A stretch of DNA of 64,000 bases from VRUE01 sp963697695 (GCA_963697695.1 OY969094.1:992001-1056000); one strand, 5' to 3'. Shown: positions 41,763 through 54,328, numbered from the stretch's first letter. Translations and numbers: made by a program. The notes: generated by a model not told the origin, from the letters alone.

Positions 41763-42495
41763 CTGGACTCCGCCGATCGCGGCCGCCGGCGAACTGCCGG
41801 ACTCCTTCTTCAAAGAACGGACCAGCGACACGCTGCCCTGCCAGGCCACCGACAAGCTCTTCTGCTTCGACTGGGCGAGGGAGAACATCGACCGCTACGG
41901 GGATCCGACCGTCCAGCACCTGAAACTGGTCGCCCTGGCGGTTCTATTCGGCTTCGCGATCGCATTCGCCCTCGCCCTGCTCGCCCACCGGCGCCGCTGG
42001 CTGCAGCCACCGTTGCTGGCAGCAACGGGTGTCCTCTACACGATCCCCAGCGTCGCCTTCTTCTTCCTCCTGCTGCCGCTCACCGGCCGTGGCGTCGACA
42101 CCGCGGTGATCGCGCTCGCCGCTTTCAACCTGCAGATCATCTACCGCAACACGATCGTCGGCCTGGCCAACGTGCCGAAATCGGTGGTCGATGCCGCTCG
42201 GGGCATGGGACAGACCGACAGGCAGATCCTCTGGCGGATCGAGGTGCCACTGGCCTCGCCGGAGATCATCGCCGGCCTGCGGATCGCGACGGTGAGCACC
42301 GTCGCGATCGCGACGCTGGCAACGCTGGCCGGTGGCGGCGGGCTCGGCAAGCCGATCTTCGAATTCGGCATCAGCTACAAGACCAACATCATCCTGGCCG
42401 GGGGGATCGCGATGCTGATGGCCCTTGTCTTCGACATGCTCCTGCTCGCGATCCAGCGCCTCGCAACTCCCTGGGAACGGGTGGCCCGGGCATGA
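41755..42495 (+). CDS. Osmoprotectant ABC transporter permease 1
   Basis: 246 aa from GTG 41755, a start inside the end of the ATPase gene. About five membrane helices after a 50-residue N-terminal segment; FNLQIIYRNTIVGLANVPKSVVDAARGMGQTDRQILWRIEVPLASP contains the EAA-type loop that contacts the ATPase. It ends with an ATGA overlap into the second permease. Part of a four-gene OpuC-type importer. Confidence 0.92.
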   Translation: MGSWTPPIAAAGELPDSFFKERTSDTLPCQATDKLFCFDWARENIDRYGDPTVQHLKLVALAVLFGFAIAFALALLAHRRRWLQPPLLAATGVLYTIPSVAFFFLLLPLTGRGVDTAVIALAAFNLQIIYRNTIVGLANVPKSVVDAARGMGQTDRQILWRIEVPLASPEIIAGLRIATVSTVAIATLATLAGGGGLGKPIFEFGISYKTNIILAGGIAMLMALVFDMLLLAIQRLATPWERVARA

Positions 42496-43214
42496 TGTCC
42501 GTCCTTCTTCCCAGCCTGCCGCTGGGCTCGATCGAGGGCGCAATCGAATTCATCTTCGAGCCCCAGCCCTCGAACGTGACCGGCGGCAGACTGGTCGGGG
42601 GCTTCGACCAGACGCTGGAACTGGCGCTCACACAGATCGAACTGACCGTCTTTGCCCTGGTCCTCTCGCTGCTCGTGGCGCTGCCCGCGGGTCTCTATCT
42701 CGGGCACAAGGGGGTCGGCGAATTGCTCGCGGTCGGTCTCGGCAATGCAGGCCGGGCGATCCCAGAGCTGGCGCTGATCGCCTTCATGGCGGCGGCGATC
42801 GGCGTCGGCATGCTCAACCTGACCATTGCCCTCGCTGTCCTCGGCATCCCGCCGATCCTCACCAACACCTTCGTCGGCATCCGCCAGGTCGACCGCGCTC
42901 CCGTCGAGGCCGCGCGCGGCATCGGGATGACCGGGCTGGAGGTCCTCCTCAAGGTCGAGCTGCCGCTGGCGATCCCGACGATCATGGCCGGCGTGCGCTT
43001 GGCGACAATCGCGATCGTCGCCACCGCCACGATCGCGCCGCTGGCAGGAGTCCTGACCCTTGGCGACTACATCATCAACCGCAACGTCTATGGCGACGAC
43101 GGGGTTCTCGCCGGGGCGATAGTGGTGGCCCTGCTCGCCCTCGTTCTCGAGTTCTCGCTGGCGTGGGTGCAGCGCCGGCTCACCTCGCAGGGGCTGAAGC
43201 TGAGGCCCGCCTGA
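42492..43214 (+). CDS. Osmoprotectant ABC transporter permease 2
   Basis: 240 aa. About six membrane helices (ELTVFALVLSLLVALPAGLYLG, ELALIAFMAAAIGVGML) and the cytoplasmic loop VDRAPVEAARGIGMTGLEVLLKVELPLAIP. A distinct permease rather than a duplicate of the first, as in OpuCB/OpuCD systems. The binding-protein gene follows after 36 bases. Confidence 0.92.
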   Translation: MMSVLLPSLPLGSIEGAIEFIFEPQPSNVTGGRLVGGFDQTLELALTQIELTVFALVLSLLVALPAGLYLGHKGVGELLAVGLGNAGRAIPELALIAFMAAAIGVGMLNLTIALAVLGIPPILTNTFVGIRQVDRAPVEAARGIGMTGLEVLLKVELPLAIPTIMAGVRLATIAIVATATIAPLAGVLTLGDYIINRNVYGDDGVLAGAIVVALLALVLEFSLAWVQRRLTSQGLKLRPA

Positions 43215-43250
43215 AATGTCCAGATCCAAACCACAACGAGAGAGGAATCC

Positions 43251-44249
43251 ATGAGGACCAAGACCCCCCGGCTGACCGCGGTGGCAGCGATGCTGCTCGC
43301 GCTCGTCCTGAGCCTCGGCCTCGCCGCCTGCGGCGACGATGACGACAGCGGCGGCACGACCGACACCGCTGAAGGTGGCGGTGAAGCTGGCGGCGCGATC
43401 GTCTCCAATCCCGCCAACGGCAAAGTGACCCTGACGATCGGCTCGAAGAACTTCCCCGAACAGGAAATCCTCGGCGAGATCTACGCCCAGGCCCTGGCAG
43501 CTGCCGGCTACAAGACGAAAACCGACCTCAACCTCGGTTCCGAAACGGTCGCGCTGCAGACGCTCAAGTCGGGGGACATCTCCGGTTATCCCGAGTACGC
43601 GAGCACGGCCCTCACCTCGTTCTTCGGCCTCGAACCCGAAGAAGTGCCTTCGGACGCTCAGCAGGCCTACGAGAAAGCAAAGGCCGAATTCGAAAAAGAA
43701 GGCCTGACGGCGTTCCCACCGACCCCGTTCGCCAGTGCAAACGCGGTCGGCACGCTGAAGAAGACCGCGGAAGAACTCGGCCTGGAAACGGTCTCCGACC
43801 TCGAAGGCCAGTCGGAAGAACTGACCCTCTACGGCTCGCCCGAGTGTCGTGAGCGGATCGACTGCCTGGCCGGCCTCGAACAGCTCTACGGGCTCAAATT
43901 CAAGTCGTTCAAACCGGTCGACATCGGCCTCCGCTACACGGTCCTCGAAAAGGGCCAGGCCGACCTCTCGATCCTCTTCACCACCGACCCACAGCTGTCG
44001 GCGCAGAAAGACAAGTTCGTCATCCTCGAAGACGACAAGGAAGTCTTCCCCGCCGGCAACGTGATCTTCGTGACCAAGGACTCGGTCGCGAAAGAAGCGG
44101 GACCCGACTTCGAAAAGACGATCGTCGAGGTCCAGGAAGGGCTGACCCTGCCGGTGATGCAGGAGCTCGACGCCCGGGTCGAACTGGAAAAGAAATCGGC
44201 CAAGGAAGCGGCGGCCGAGTACCTCGAAGAAGCGGGGTACGTCGGCTAG
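43251..44249 (+). CDS. Osmoprotectant-binding lipoprotein
   Basis: 332 aa. Lipoprotein signal (VLSLGLAAC, with the lipidated Cys near residue 27) then a linker rich in Asp, Gly and Thr, then the OpuAC/OpuCC-like fold: VTLTIGSKNFPEQEILGEIYAQAL, SGDISGYPEYASTALTSFFG, DIGLRYTVLEKGQADLSILFTTD. It captures glycine betaine, choline or carnitine for the importer. A GAGAGAGG ribosome binding site precedes the ATG. Two Cys (CRERIDC) may form a disulfide. Confidence 0.93.
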   Translation: MRTKTPRLTAVAAMLLALVLSLGLAACGDDDDSGGTTDTAEGGGEAGGAIVSNPANGKVTLTIGSKNFPEQEILGEIYAQALAAAGYKTKTDLNLGSETVALQTLKSGDISGYPEYASTALTSFFGLEPEEVPSDAQQAYEKAKAEFEKEGLTAFPPTPFASANAVGTLKKTAEELGLETVSDLEGQSEELTLYGSPECRERIDCLAGLEQLYGLKFKSFKPVDIGLRYTVLEKGQADLSILFTTDPQLSAQKDKFVILEDDKEVFPAGNVIFVTKDSVAKEAGPDFEKTIVEVQEGLTLPVMQELDARVELEKKSAKEAAAEYLEEAGYVG

Positions 44250-44256
44250 AGGTTAG

Positions 44257-44323
44257 GCGCCGGGGGGAGGGGGTTAGGCGGACAAAAGCGGGGAGTGTCC
44301 GCCTAACCCCCTCCCCCCGGCGC
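44257..44323. terminator. Perfect 28-bp hairpin between convergent transport genes
   Basis: Arms at 44257-44284 and 44296-44323 are exactly complementary, with an 11-base loop; each contains G6-A-G5 or its complement and TTAGGCGGACA. It starts eight bases after the binding-protein stop and ends 31 bases before the MFS stop on the other strand. There is no T-run, so it may act as a bidirectional transcription block or RNA-stability element. Confidence 0.65.
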
Positions 44324-44354
44324 TCCAACACGTAGCGGCAGATCCCCGAAACCG

Positions 44355-45605
44355 TCAGGCGGCCGCCGGTTCTCCTTGCGCTTTTGCTGGCTTGCTTTGG
44401 GGGCGCATCCGGGCGAAGCAGACGTGGGCGGCCCAGGCGGCGGATAGGCCGGCGAACGCGGCCAGGAGCAGCGCCACACGCGGGTCATAGGCCTCGGCGA
44501 GCCAGCCGGCGAGCGGGCCGCCGATCGGCGTCGAGCCGAGGAAGACGACCGAGTAGAGCGCCATCACCCGACCGCGCATCTCGGCCTCTACCGCCAGCTG
44601 CAGCGAGGAGTTGATCGCGGCGGCGAAGGTCACCGCAGAGCCGCCGAGCAGGGCCAGCACCGGGATCTCGAGGGCGAGACTGGGCATCAGCGCCGCCAGC
44701 AGCGCCAGCGTGCCGAAGGCGAAAGCGGCGCCCGCAATCAGGCGGCCGTCGGTGCGACCGTGGGCTCCAGTCGCCAGCGCGCCGATCACCGAGCCGACGC
44801 CCATCGCCGCGACCAGCGCCGCGTAGGCAGAAGCGCCGCCGTCGAAGCTGAAGCGGGCCAGCAGCGGCAGGATGACCTGGAAGTTGAGGCCGAAGGTGCC
44901 GACCAGCGCCATCAGCGCCAGCGGCACCAGCAGCTCCGGGCTGCTGCGCACGTACCGCAGCCCGGCGCGGACCGCGCCGGGCTCACGCCCGGATGGCGGC
45001 GGAGTGCCGAGCCGGGCGGGCTCCATCCGCCAGAGGGCGAGGAGCATCACGACGAAGGTGAGCGCGTTGAGAGCGAAGCACGGCGCCACTCCTCCCAGCG
45101 CGATCAGCACCCCAGCCAGGCCGGGGCCGAAGATCCGCGCCGAGTGGATGATCACACTGTTGAGGCTGACCGCGTTGACGACGCGATCGGGGCCGACCAT
45201 CTCGATCACGAAGCTCTGCCGGGTCGGGTTGTCGACGGCGTTGATCGAGCCGCGGATGAAGACGAGGGCGAAGACCATCCACGGCGCCACCACCCCGGTC
45301 AGTGAAACTGCGAGCAGGCCGAGCGCCGGCAGCACCATCAGCACCTGGGTGACCATCAGCAGGCTCCGCTTCGGGAAGCGGTCGGCGAGCAGGCCGCCCC
45401 AGGCGCCGAAGAGCAGGATCGGCAGGAACTGCAGCGCGGTAGTCGCGCCCACCGCGACCCCGCTGCCGGTCAGCTCGAGAACCAGCCAGATCTCGGCGAC
45501 CATCTGCATCCAGTTGCCGGACAGCGAGACCACCTGTCCGACGAAGTAGCGGCGGTAGTTGGGGACGGAGAGGGAGTCGAAGCTGCGACGCAAACCGGCG
45601 CTCAC
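44355..45605 (-). CDS. MFS exporter, EntS/MFS_3 type
   Basis: 416 aa with twelve membrane helices. It begins SFDSLSVPNYRRYFVGQVVSLSGNWMQ and has the loop motif GGLLADRFPKRSLL and, in the second half, VEAEMRGRVMALYSVVFLGSTPIGG, typical of the enterobactin-exporter-like branch. Likely exports a drug or metabolite. It is expressed behind a MarR regulator gene with an ATGA overlap, so that regulator probably controls it. Confidence 0.92.
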   Translation of the reverse strand: MSAGLRRSFDSLSVPNYRRYFVGQVVSLSGNWMQMVAEIWLVLELTGSGVAVGATTALQFLPILLFGAWGGLLADRFPKRSLLMVTQVLMVLPALGLLAVSLTGVVAPWMVFALVFIRGSINAVDNPTRQSFVIEMVGPDRVVNAVSLNSVIIHSARIFGPGLAGVLIALGGVAPCFALNALTFVVMLLALWRMEPARLGTPPPSGREPGAVRAGLRYVRSSPELLVPLALMALVGTFGLNFQVILPLLARFSFDGGASAYAALVAAMGVGSVIGALATGAHGRTDGRLIAGAAFAFGTLALLAALMPSLALEIPVLALLGGSAVTFAAAINSSLQLAVEAEMRGRVMALYSVVFLGSTPIGGPLAGWLAEAYDPRVALLLAAFAGLSAAWAAHVCFARMRPQSKPAKAQGEPAAA

Positions 45606-46075
45606 TGGGTGCTCCCGCGCGCGGCGCGCGGCCCCTCCAGTATCCCCTCGAGAATCCCGGCGGCTCGCTCCAGCGTCTCCACGTCCTCCGGCGGCAGGTC
45701 CCGCATGCGCCGAGCCAGATAGGCGTTCTTGCGCCCGCGTAGGCGACGCAGCCGCTCGCGCCCGGTGGCGTTGACGCTGACCAGGGCGCTGCGCCCATCG
45801 GCCGGATCGGGCGCGCGGTCGATGAGGCCGGCTTCGCTCAGCACGCGCAGCGTGCGGGTCGCCGTCGGCCGCTTCACCCGCTCGATCTCGGCCAGCTCGC
45901 TGGGGGTCAGCGGTCCGTGCCGCTCCACCGTCGCCAGCGCCGAGGCCGCAGTCGGTGTCAGCTCCGTCCCACTGCCCGCCGCCTCCTGCCGCAACCGCCG
46001 CGCCGTCCGCACAATCGCCATCCGCAGCCTCGCAGCGGAGTCCGTAAGAGAGGTGTCGAGAGCTTTCTGCGCCAT
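45602..46075 (-). CDS. MarR-family regulator
   Basis: 157 aa. Winged helix with LTPTAASALATVERHGPLTPSELAEIERVKRPTATRTLRVLSEAGLIDR and wing DPADGRSALVSVNATG. Such dimers repress efflux genes and are released by phenolic ligands or drugs. First gene of a two-gene operon with the exporter; an AT-rich inverted repeat just upstream (46088-46108) is a candidate operator. Confidence 0.92.
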   Translation of the reverse strand: MAQKALDTSLTDSAARLRMAIVRTARRLRQEAAGSGTELTPTAASALATVERHGPLTPSELAEIERVKRPTATRTLRVLSEAGLIDRAPDPADGRSALVSVNATGRERLRRLRGRKNAYLARRMRDLPPEDVETLERAAGILEGILEGPRAARGSTQ

Positions 46076-46087
46076 TGATTAGCCTTG

Positions 46088-46108
46088 GTAATTAGTTTAG
46101 CAAATTAC
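46088..46108. promoter_or_regulatory. Candidate MarR operator
   Basis: GTAATT-N9-AATTAC in a locally AT-rich stretch, 13 bases upstream of the marR start. Length and symmetry fit MarR-dimer sites. The remaining gap to 46192 shows no clear promoter. Confidence 0.45.
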
Positions 46109-46192
46109 TTTCCGCCGCCAGGGATATCCCTTCTGAACCAGATTGCCTCTCTTGATTGATCGCCAGCGCACAATGCAATAGGGTCGTGCCCA

Positions 46193-47353
46193 ATGGGGAG
46201 TCGCCTGCATTGCAAGGTCGCGTATCTCGCCGCCCTCGTCCTCTCGGCACTGGCCTTGGGTCAGCCCGCCGCCTTCGCACAGACGCAGAGCACCGGGCTC
46301 GAAGTGCTCGGTAGCGCCAACGTCCTAAAGGTGAGCGCGGAAGAGGGCAAGGACACAGCCACCGGATACTTCTCACTCTTCAACTACCAGGACGAACCCT
46401 TGGAGATCTCGGTCAAGCTTCAAGCCGCCAGCTCCGAAAAGGTCGCGGACCTGAAAGTCGACACCAAAACCGTCGAACCGGGAGCGGGACGGCGGATCGG
46501 CGTCACCTTCTCCGGACTCGAAGCGCTCGACGCTGCCGTCACCGGCCAGCTGATCGTCACCGTCGTTGGCAAAGAGATCCCCCCAGTTGCTCAAGCGATC
46601 GAAATCACACCTTCGCTTCATCCGGCTATGGAGTGGCCCAAGGTCATAATCATCGTCTCGTTCGTTGTTGCCCTTCTGCTCGGCGCGGCGGTCGTCGGCA
46701 ACATGGCGAAAGACGATCTCGGGCCGCTGAGCAACCCTGTGGGCGCACCGAAATGGAGCTTCAGCAGCTGGGCGACGACGCTGACCGCCGTCGGCGGCGC
46801 CTTCGGCACCGTCTTCGCGGGCGTGACCCTGCCGACGTTCCCGGAGCAGATCAGCAAGGAAAGCCTCACCGCGCTCAACCTCCTCTTCGTGGTCCTCGCC
46901 CTGCTCGCGCCGTTCCTCTTCGAAGCGCTGCGCAGGTACAAGAATGTGACCTTCAAAGAAGAAGACGAAGGCCGCCTAGGCACCAACGGGACCATGCTGA
47001 TCGCCTGCACCGTGACGCTGTGGGCCGTGCTGGGACAGCTCTCGGCCTTTGCCCTGTTGGCGTGGGAACTGCTCGGCCGCGAGGACCTGGCGGTCTTCGC
47101 AGTGGTCGTCATAGGCGGCGTGGCACTGCTCGCGGTGAGGTACTACCTGGTCACCATGACGAGGATGGTCTCTCGGCCACCTGAAGCGGACAAGGAAGAG
47201 TCGGAGGAGGTGTTGGACATGACCAACATCGACCGCCTCTACCTGCGTACGGAAACCCAGGCGGTGATCGTCGCCCGCCAACCCGACGAGGGCAGCGCTG
47301 TGGTCGACGTCCCCAGCCCCCAGCCGGCACCCCGCAGCTGGCCCCTCCTCTAG
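46193..47353 (+). CDS. Exported multi-helix membrane protein, unknown
   Basis: 386 aa, family not recognised. A signal peptide (AYLAALVLSALALGQPAAFA) leads to a beta-rich extracytoplasmic domain (about residues 30-140; YFSLFNYQDEPLEISVKL, GRRIGVTFSGLEALDAAVTG) resembling DUF916/COG1470-like or Ig-like folds. Five or so membrane helices follow (VIIIVSFVVALLLGAAVVG through VVVIGGVALLAVRYYLV) and a cytoplasmic tail ends the protein. Possibly an envelope sensor; no catalytic motif. Confidence 0.7.
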   Translation: MGSRLHCKVAYLAALVLSALALGQPAAFAQTQSTGLEVLGSANVLKVSAEEGKDTATGYFSLFNYQDEPLEISVKLQAASSEKVADLKVDTKTVEPGAGRRIGVTFSGLEALDAAVTGQLIVTVVGKEIPPVAQAIEITPSLHPAMEWPKVIIIVSFVVALLLGAAVVGNMAKDDLGPLSNPVGAPKWSFSSWATTLTAVGGAFGTVFAGVTLPTFPEQISKESLTALNLLFVVLALLAPFLFEALRRYKNVTFKEEDEGRLGTNGTMLIACTVTLWAVLGQLSAFALLAWELLGREDLAVFAVVVIGGVALLAVRYYLVTMTRMVSRPPEADKEESEEVLDMTNIDRLYLRTETQAVIVARQPDEGSAVVDVPSPQPAPRSWPLL

Positions 47354-47402
47354 GCCATTTAGTCGATCGGCTCCGTCGTCGCCGGGCCTAGGATCAGGCG
47401 AT

Positions 47403-48454
47403 ATGACGGCTGAACCCGCAGAGGCAGTGCTCGCCGAGCGATTGCGCTATCAGGCCGAGGCCTGTGAGCGGCTTGGGTCGCACCTGTACGCGGCGCTGCT
47501 GAGCCGTGCCGCCGAGGACCTGGAGGCGCACGGTCCGGCCTGGGAGGTGCTGCGGGGCCACGAGGGCGATCCGGTGGGCTCCGCCCTCGTCCTGCGCCTG
47601 ATGGGTGCGGTCAACCGGCTGGCTCTGACCGGTGTCGAGCCGGCGCTGGCCGACATCTACGCCAAGCCTGACTCCGATCCGGAGGCGGCCTGGGGAGAGT
47701 TCAGGGCGGTTCTGGAGCGAAACGCCGCTGAGCTGCGGCAGCTGATTCAGCTGCCGGTCCAGACGAACGAGGTGGGGCGCAGCTCGGCCCTCCTGCTCGG
47801 CTTCCTCACCGTCGCGGTCGAGACCGGCCTGCCGCTGCGGCTACTCGAGGTGGGCGCCAGCGCAGGCCTCAACCTGCGCTGGGACAGCTATCGCTACCGG
47901 GCGGGCGGATTCGCGTGGGGACCGGCGGACTCCCCGCTGACCATCGACTTCGAGCTCCTCGGCGGGAGATTCCCCAGCGAGCGCCAGATCCGGGTGAACG
48001 AGCGGCTGGGCTGCGACGCCTCTCCTCTCGACCCCGCCAGCCCTGACGACCGCGTCACCCTCTTCGCCTACATCTGGCCCGACCGGCCCGAACGGGTCGA
48101 GCGCATGCGGACCGCTCTAGCGCTGGCCGCCGGCCATCCCGTCTCGATCGACCACGAGAGCGCCGCCCCCTGGACCGAGCGCAGGCTGGCCGAAGCGAGA
48201 CCAGGCGAGGCGACGGTCCTCTACCACTCGCTTGTCAGCCAGTACCTGGACGAGGGCGAACTGCAGGCTTTCCAAGGCCACATCGAGGACGCCTCACAGC
48301 GAGCCCACGACGAGGCTCCCCTGGCCTGGCTGCGAATGGAGTACGCAGGCGACCGAGCCGAACTGCGCCTGACGACCTGGCCAGGAGGCAAGGATCGCCT
48401 TCTGGCCAGGGTCGGCTACCACGGCACCCCCGTGGAAGTCCTTACTCCCGCCGC

Positions 48455-48461
<7 letters not shown>
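47403..48461 (+). CDS. DUF2332 family protein
   Basis: 352 aa. ERLRYQAEACERLGSHLYAALLSRAAEDL at the start, LLEVGASAGLNLRWDSYRY, and FAYIWPDRPERVERMRTAL match DUF2332. The LLEVGASAGLNL stretch looks like a SAM-binding loop, so it may be a methyltransferase-like fold; activity is unknown. Its stop overlaps that of ahcY on the other strand by seven bases. Confidence 0.87.
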
Positions 48462-49882
<1,421 letters not shown>

Positions 49883-49963
49883 CGGTAAGCGGCTCCTGAT
49901 CGGTTGATTGCCGGTCCATGGTACGCAAAGGGGGTCGCCCAAGCGGCGTCGAAGCAGACCCGG

Positions 49964-50781
49964 ATGACCCCCAAGATCGCAAAGCAACCCGTGCGCTACG
50001 CACCGGGAATGGATGCCCGCAGTACCCGCGTCGCCGAATTCCTCAGCACACCGATGCTGATCGCGGCGGCGCTGACCCTGCCGATGGTGGCGATCACCGA
50101 GTCCCACCCAGGCGGTGCGCTGCTGGACATCGCCGTGATTCTCAATTGGGTCACCTGGATCGCATTCCTGGTCGAGCTGGTCGTAATGCTCGCCGTTGTT
50201 CCCGACCGTCGGGCTTGGCTGCGACACCATCCGCTCGACTTGGTGATCGTCCTGCTCACCCCTCCGGTGCTGCCGCCCGGCCTCCAGGGTCTGCGCGTTC
50301 TGCGACTGCTGCGGCTGCTCAGGCTGCTGCGCCTAGCGCAGCTCTCACGTGAGGTCTTCTCGCTCGAGGGTCTGCGTTACGCGTTGCTCCTCTCAGTGCT
50401 GACCGTGATCGGCGGCGGCACCCTCTTCGTCGCCCTCGAGAAGCACACTCAGCAGCTCGACTTTTGGGACGGGATCTACTGGGCATTGACGACGATGACG
50501 ACGCTCGGCTCCAACATCTATCCGAACACGACCGGAGGCGAGATCGTCTCGGCCGCCGTTCTGATCACCGGGATCGGATTCGTGGCCCTGCTCACCGGCT
50601 CGTTTGCCCAGCGTTTTCTTGCACCCGAAATCGCCGAGATCGAGGAGGAGCTCGGAGGCGAACAGGTCTCCGCGGAGGCCATCGCATTGCGCGAGCTCCG
50701 AGCTGTTCAAGAACAGCTTCAGTCCTTGACCGTGGCGGTCGAGCGGATCGTGGACGAACGCCCCAGCACCGCCAGAGCGTC

Positions 50782-50800
<19 letters not shown>
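49964..50800 (+). CDS. Voltage-gated-type ion channel with non-standard selectivity filter
   Basis: 278 aa from ATG 49964; an ATG at 50009 is also possible. Six-helix channel: the S4-like segment RVLRLLRLLRLLRLAQLSR (111-129) has regularly spaced Arg, and the pore loop is WALTTMTTLGSNIYP (173-187). The K+ channel filter T-V-G-Y-G-D is replaced by T-L-G-S-N, one residue shorter. A C-terminal coiled coil follows (LRELRAVQEQLQSLTVAVE). The ion may therefore not be K+. Its 3' end overlaps acsA by 19 bases. Confidence 0.87.
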
Positions 50801-52764
<1,964 letters not shown>

Positions 52765-52796
52765 CCCGCTCCTTCCTCGCCGCTACCCTGATCAAC

Positions 52797-52814
52797 GGTA
52801 TCCGTTCGGGTACC
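52797..52814. promoter_or_regulatory. Imperfect palindrome between acsA and the persulfide enzyme gene
   Basis: GGTATCCGTTCGGGTACC matches its reverse complement at 14 of 18 positions. It lies 33 bases before the acsA start and 21 bases before the persulfide-enzyme start. CsoR/CstR-type repressors that control persulfide genes bind TACC/GGTA-containing palindromes, so such a role is possible; no repressor gene is adjacent. Confidence 0.4.
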
Positions 52815-52834
52815 CAACAGGGACCGAGAATCAC

Positions 52835-54205
52835 ATGCTCTTCCGCCAGATCATCCACGAGGACCTCGGCTGCGCCTCCTACCTGGTTGGAGACACGGCA
52901 TCCGGAGTGGCGGCGGTCGTCGACCCGCAGTGGGACATCGATCCCTACCTGCACCTCGCCCGCCTGCACGGGGTGCGGATCGAGCACGTGCTGGAGACCC
53001 ACAACCACGCCGATCACGTCTCCGGCCACGGCCGCCTCGCCCGGGCGACCGGAGCCGGGCTGCACGTCCACGAGCTGGCCGAGGCCGAGTACGCGCATGA
53101 GGCATTCGCCGACGGCTGGAGACTGGCGCTGGGCGAGGGTGCCTCGATCGAGGCACTGCACACGCCGGGCCACCGGCCCGAGCACACCTCCTTCCTGCTG
53201 CGCGACGCGAGTCGCGGCGACGACCCCTGGGCAGTGCTGAGCGGCGACTCGCTCTTCGTCGGCGACGTCGCCCGCCCCGACCTGGCGATCGAGCCGCGCG
53301 AAGGCGCCGCCGACATCTTCCGCTCCCTGCACGAGCGGCTGATGGCGTTGCCGGACGAGGTCGAGGTCTGGCCCGGACACCTGGGCGGCTCGCTCTGTGG
53401 CAGCTCCGGAATCGACCTCAAGACCTCCTCGACGGTCGGCTTCGAGCGCCGCCACAACCGGGCGCTCGGCTTCGACTCCGAGGCGGATTTTGTAGCCGAC
53501 GCGGTCGCCACACTCGGCAGCCGGCCGCCCAACGTCGAGCACATCGTCTCGCTCAACCGCGGGCCGCTGGTCGAAGCGATCGGCGCCCCGACGAGGCTCA
53601 CGCCGCACGGCTTCGAGGCGGCGATCGGCGCCGGCGCCCTGGCGATCGACTCGCGGACCAACGAACAGTTCGACGAGGCGCACATCCCGGGATCGATCAG
53701 TGCCTCCGCCTACGACACCGGCTTCGCCACCAAGGTCGCCCAGGTCGTCCCCGTCGACGCCGAGCTGCTGATCGTCGCCGCTTCCGACGGCAACGAGCTG
53801 GAAGCGGCCGAGCTGCTCGCTGCAGTCGGCCTCAGCGTGCGCGGCTTCCTCGGCGGCGGCATGACCGCCTGGCGGGCAGAGGACCGGCCGGTCGAGCGGA
53901 TCGAGGCGATCGACCTCGGCGAGCTCGCCCGCCGCCTCGACTCGCCTGACTCGCCTCTGGTCCTCGATGTCCGCGGCGCCGCCGAGTACGAGGCCGGGCA
54001 CATCCCCGACTCGCTCCACGTTCCCTTCGCGCAGCTGCGCGAGCGGCTCGACGAGCTGCCCAGCGAGCGACCGATCGCGACCATCTGCAAGGCCGGCAAG
54101 CGCAGCGGCCTGGCCGCCTCGATCCTGCAGCGCGAAGGCTTCGAGGGCGTCGTCCACGTCAGCCGCGGCAGCGCCGCCGCCTGGCGTGCTGAGTCCCCCG
54201 CATAG
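52835..54205 (+). CDS. CstB-like persulfide dioxygenase-sulfurtransferase
   Basis: 456 aa in three parts. The N-terminal metallo-beta-lactamase/ETHE1-like persulfide dioxygenase has HVLETHNHADHVSGHG (His56, His58, Asp60, His61) and later ligands in HTPGHRPEH and SGDSLF. A middle rhodanese-like domain (LAIDSRTNEQFDEAHIPGSI) lacks the active Cys. The C-terminal rhodanese has ICKAGKRSG with Cys418. This order matches staphylococcal CstB, which converts persulfides to thiosulfate. Likely role: sulfide and persulfide detoxification. Confidence 0.92.
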   Translation: MLFRQIIHEDLGCASYLVGDTASGVAAVVDPQWDIDPYLHLARLHGVRIEHVLETHNHADHVSGHGRLARATGAGLHVHELAEAEYAHEAFADGWRLALGEGASIEALHTPGHRPEHTSFLLRDASRGDDPWAVLSGDSLFVGDVARPDLAIEPREGAADIFRSLHERLMALPDEVEVWPGHLGGSLCGSSGIDLKTSSTVGFERRHNRALGFDSEADFVADAVATLGSRPPNVEHIVSLNRGPLVEAIGAPTRLTPHGFEAAIGAGALAIDSRTNEQFDEAHIPGSISASAYDTGFATKVAQVVPVDAELLIVAASDGNELEAAELLAAVGLSVRGFLGGGMTAWRAEDRPVERIEAIDLGELARRLDSPDSPLVLDVRGAAEYEAGHIPDSLHVPFAQLRERLDELPSERPIATICKAGKRSGLAASILQREGFEGVVHVSRGSAAAWRAESPA

Positions 54206-54209
54206 GGCC

Positions 54210-54311
54210 ATCCCGACAGGGATTCCACTTAACTTTTTCGGTGGAACGAGTGCCGCTGACGCCTCGAGGTCAGCGACGAAAAAGTACAAGACGTTCCATC
54301 CCTATCGGGAT
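54210..54311. repeat. Composite hairpin element 2 (conserved inner strands)
   Basis: Outer arms ATCCCGACAGGGAT (54210-54223) and ATCCCTATCGGGAT (54298-54311) pair with one G-T wobble. Inner strands CTTAACTTTTTCG and CGAAAAAGTACAAGACG match element 1 (30384-30498) read on the other strand. A top hairpin GCTGAC-GCCTCGAG-GTCAGC fills the middle. It sits between the stops of the CstB-like gene and the convergent NlpC/P60 gene. Confidence 0.85.
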
Positions 54312-54328
54312 GACTCTTCGCAGCAAAC

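Noticed and set aside
49883..49975. SAH riboswitch upstream of ahcY
   Set aside because: No conserved SAH-riboswitch stem or core sequence could be recognised; only a GGAG ribosome binding site is visible.
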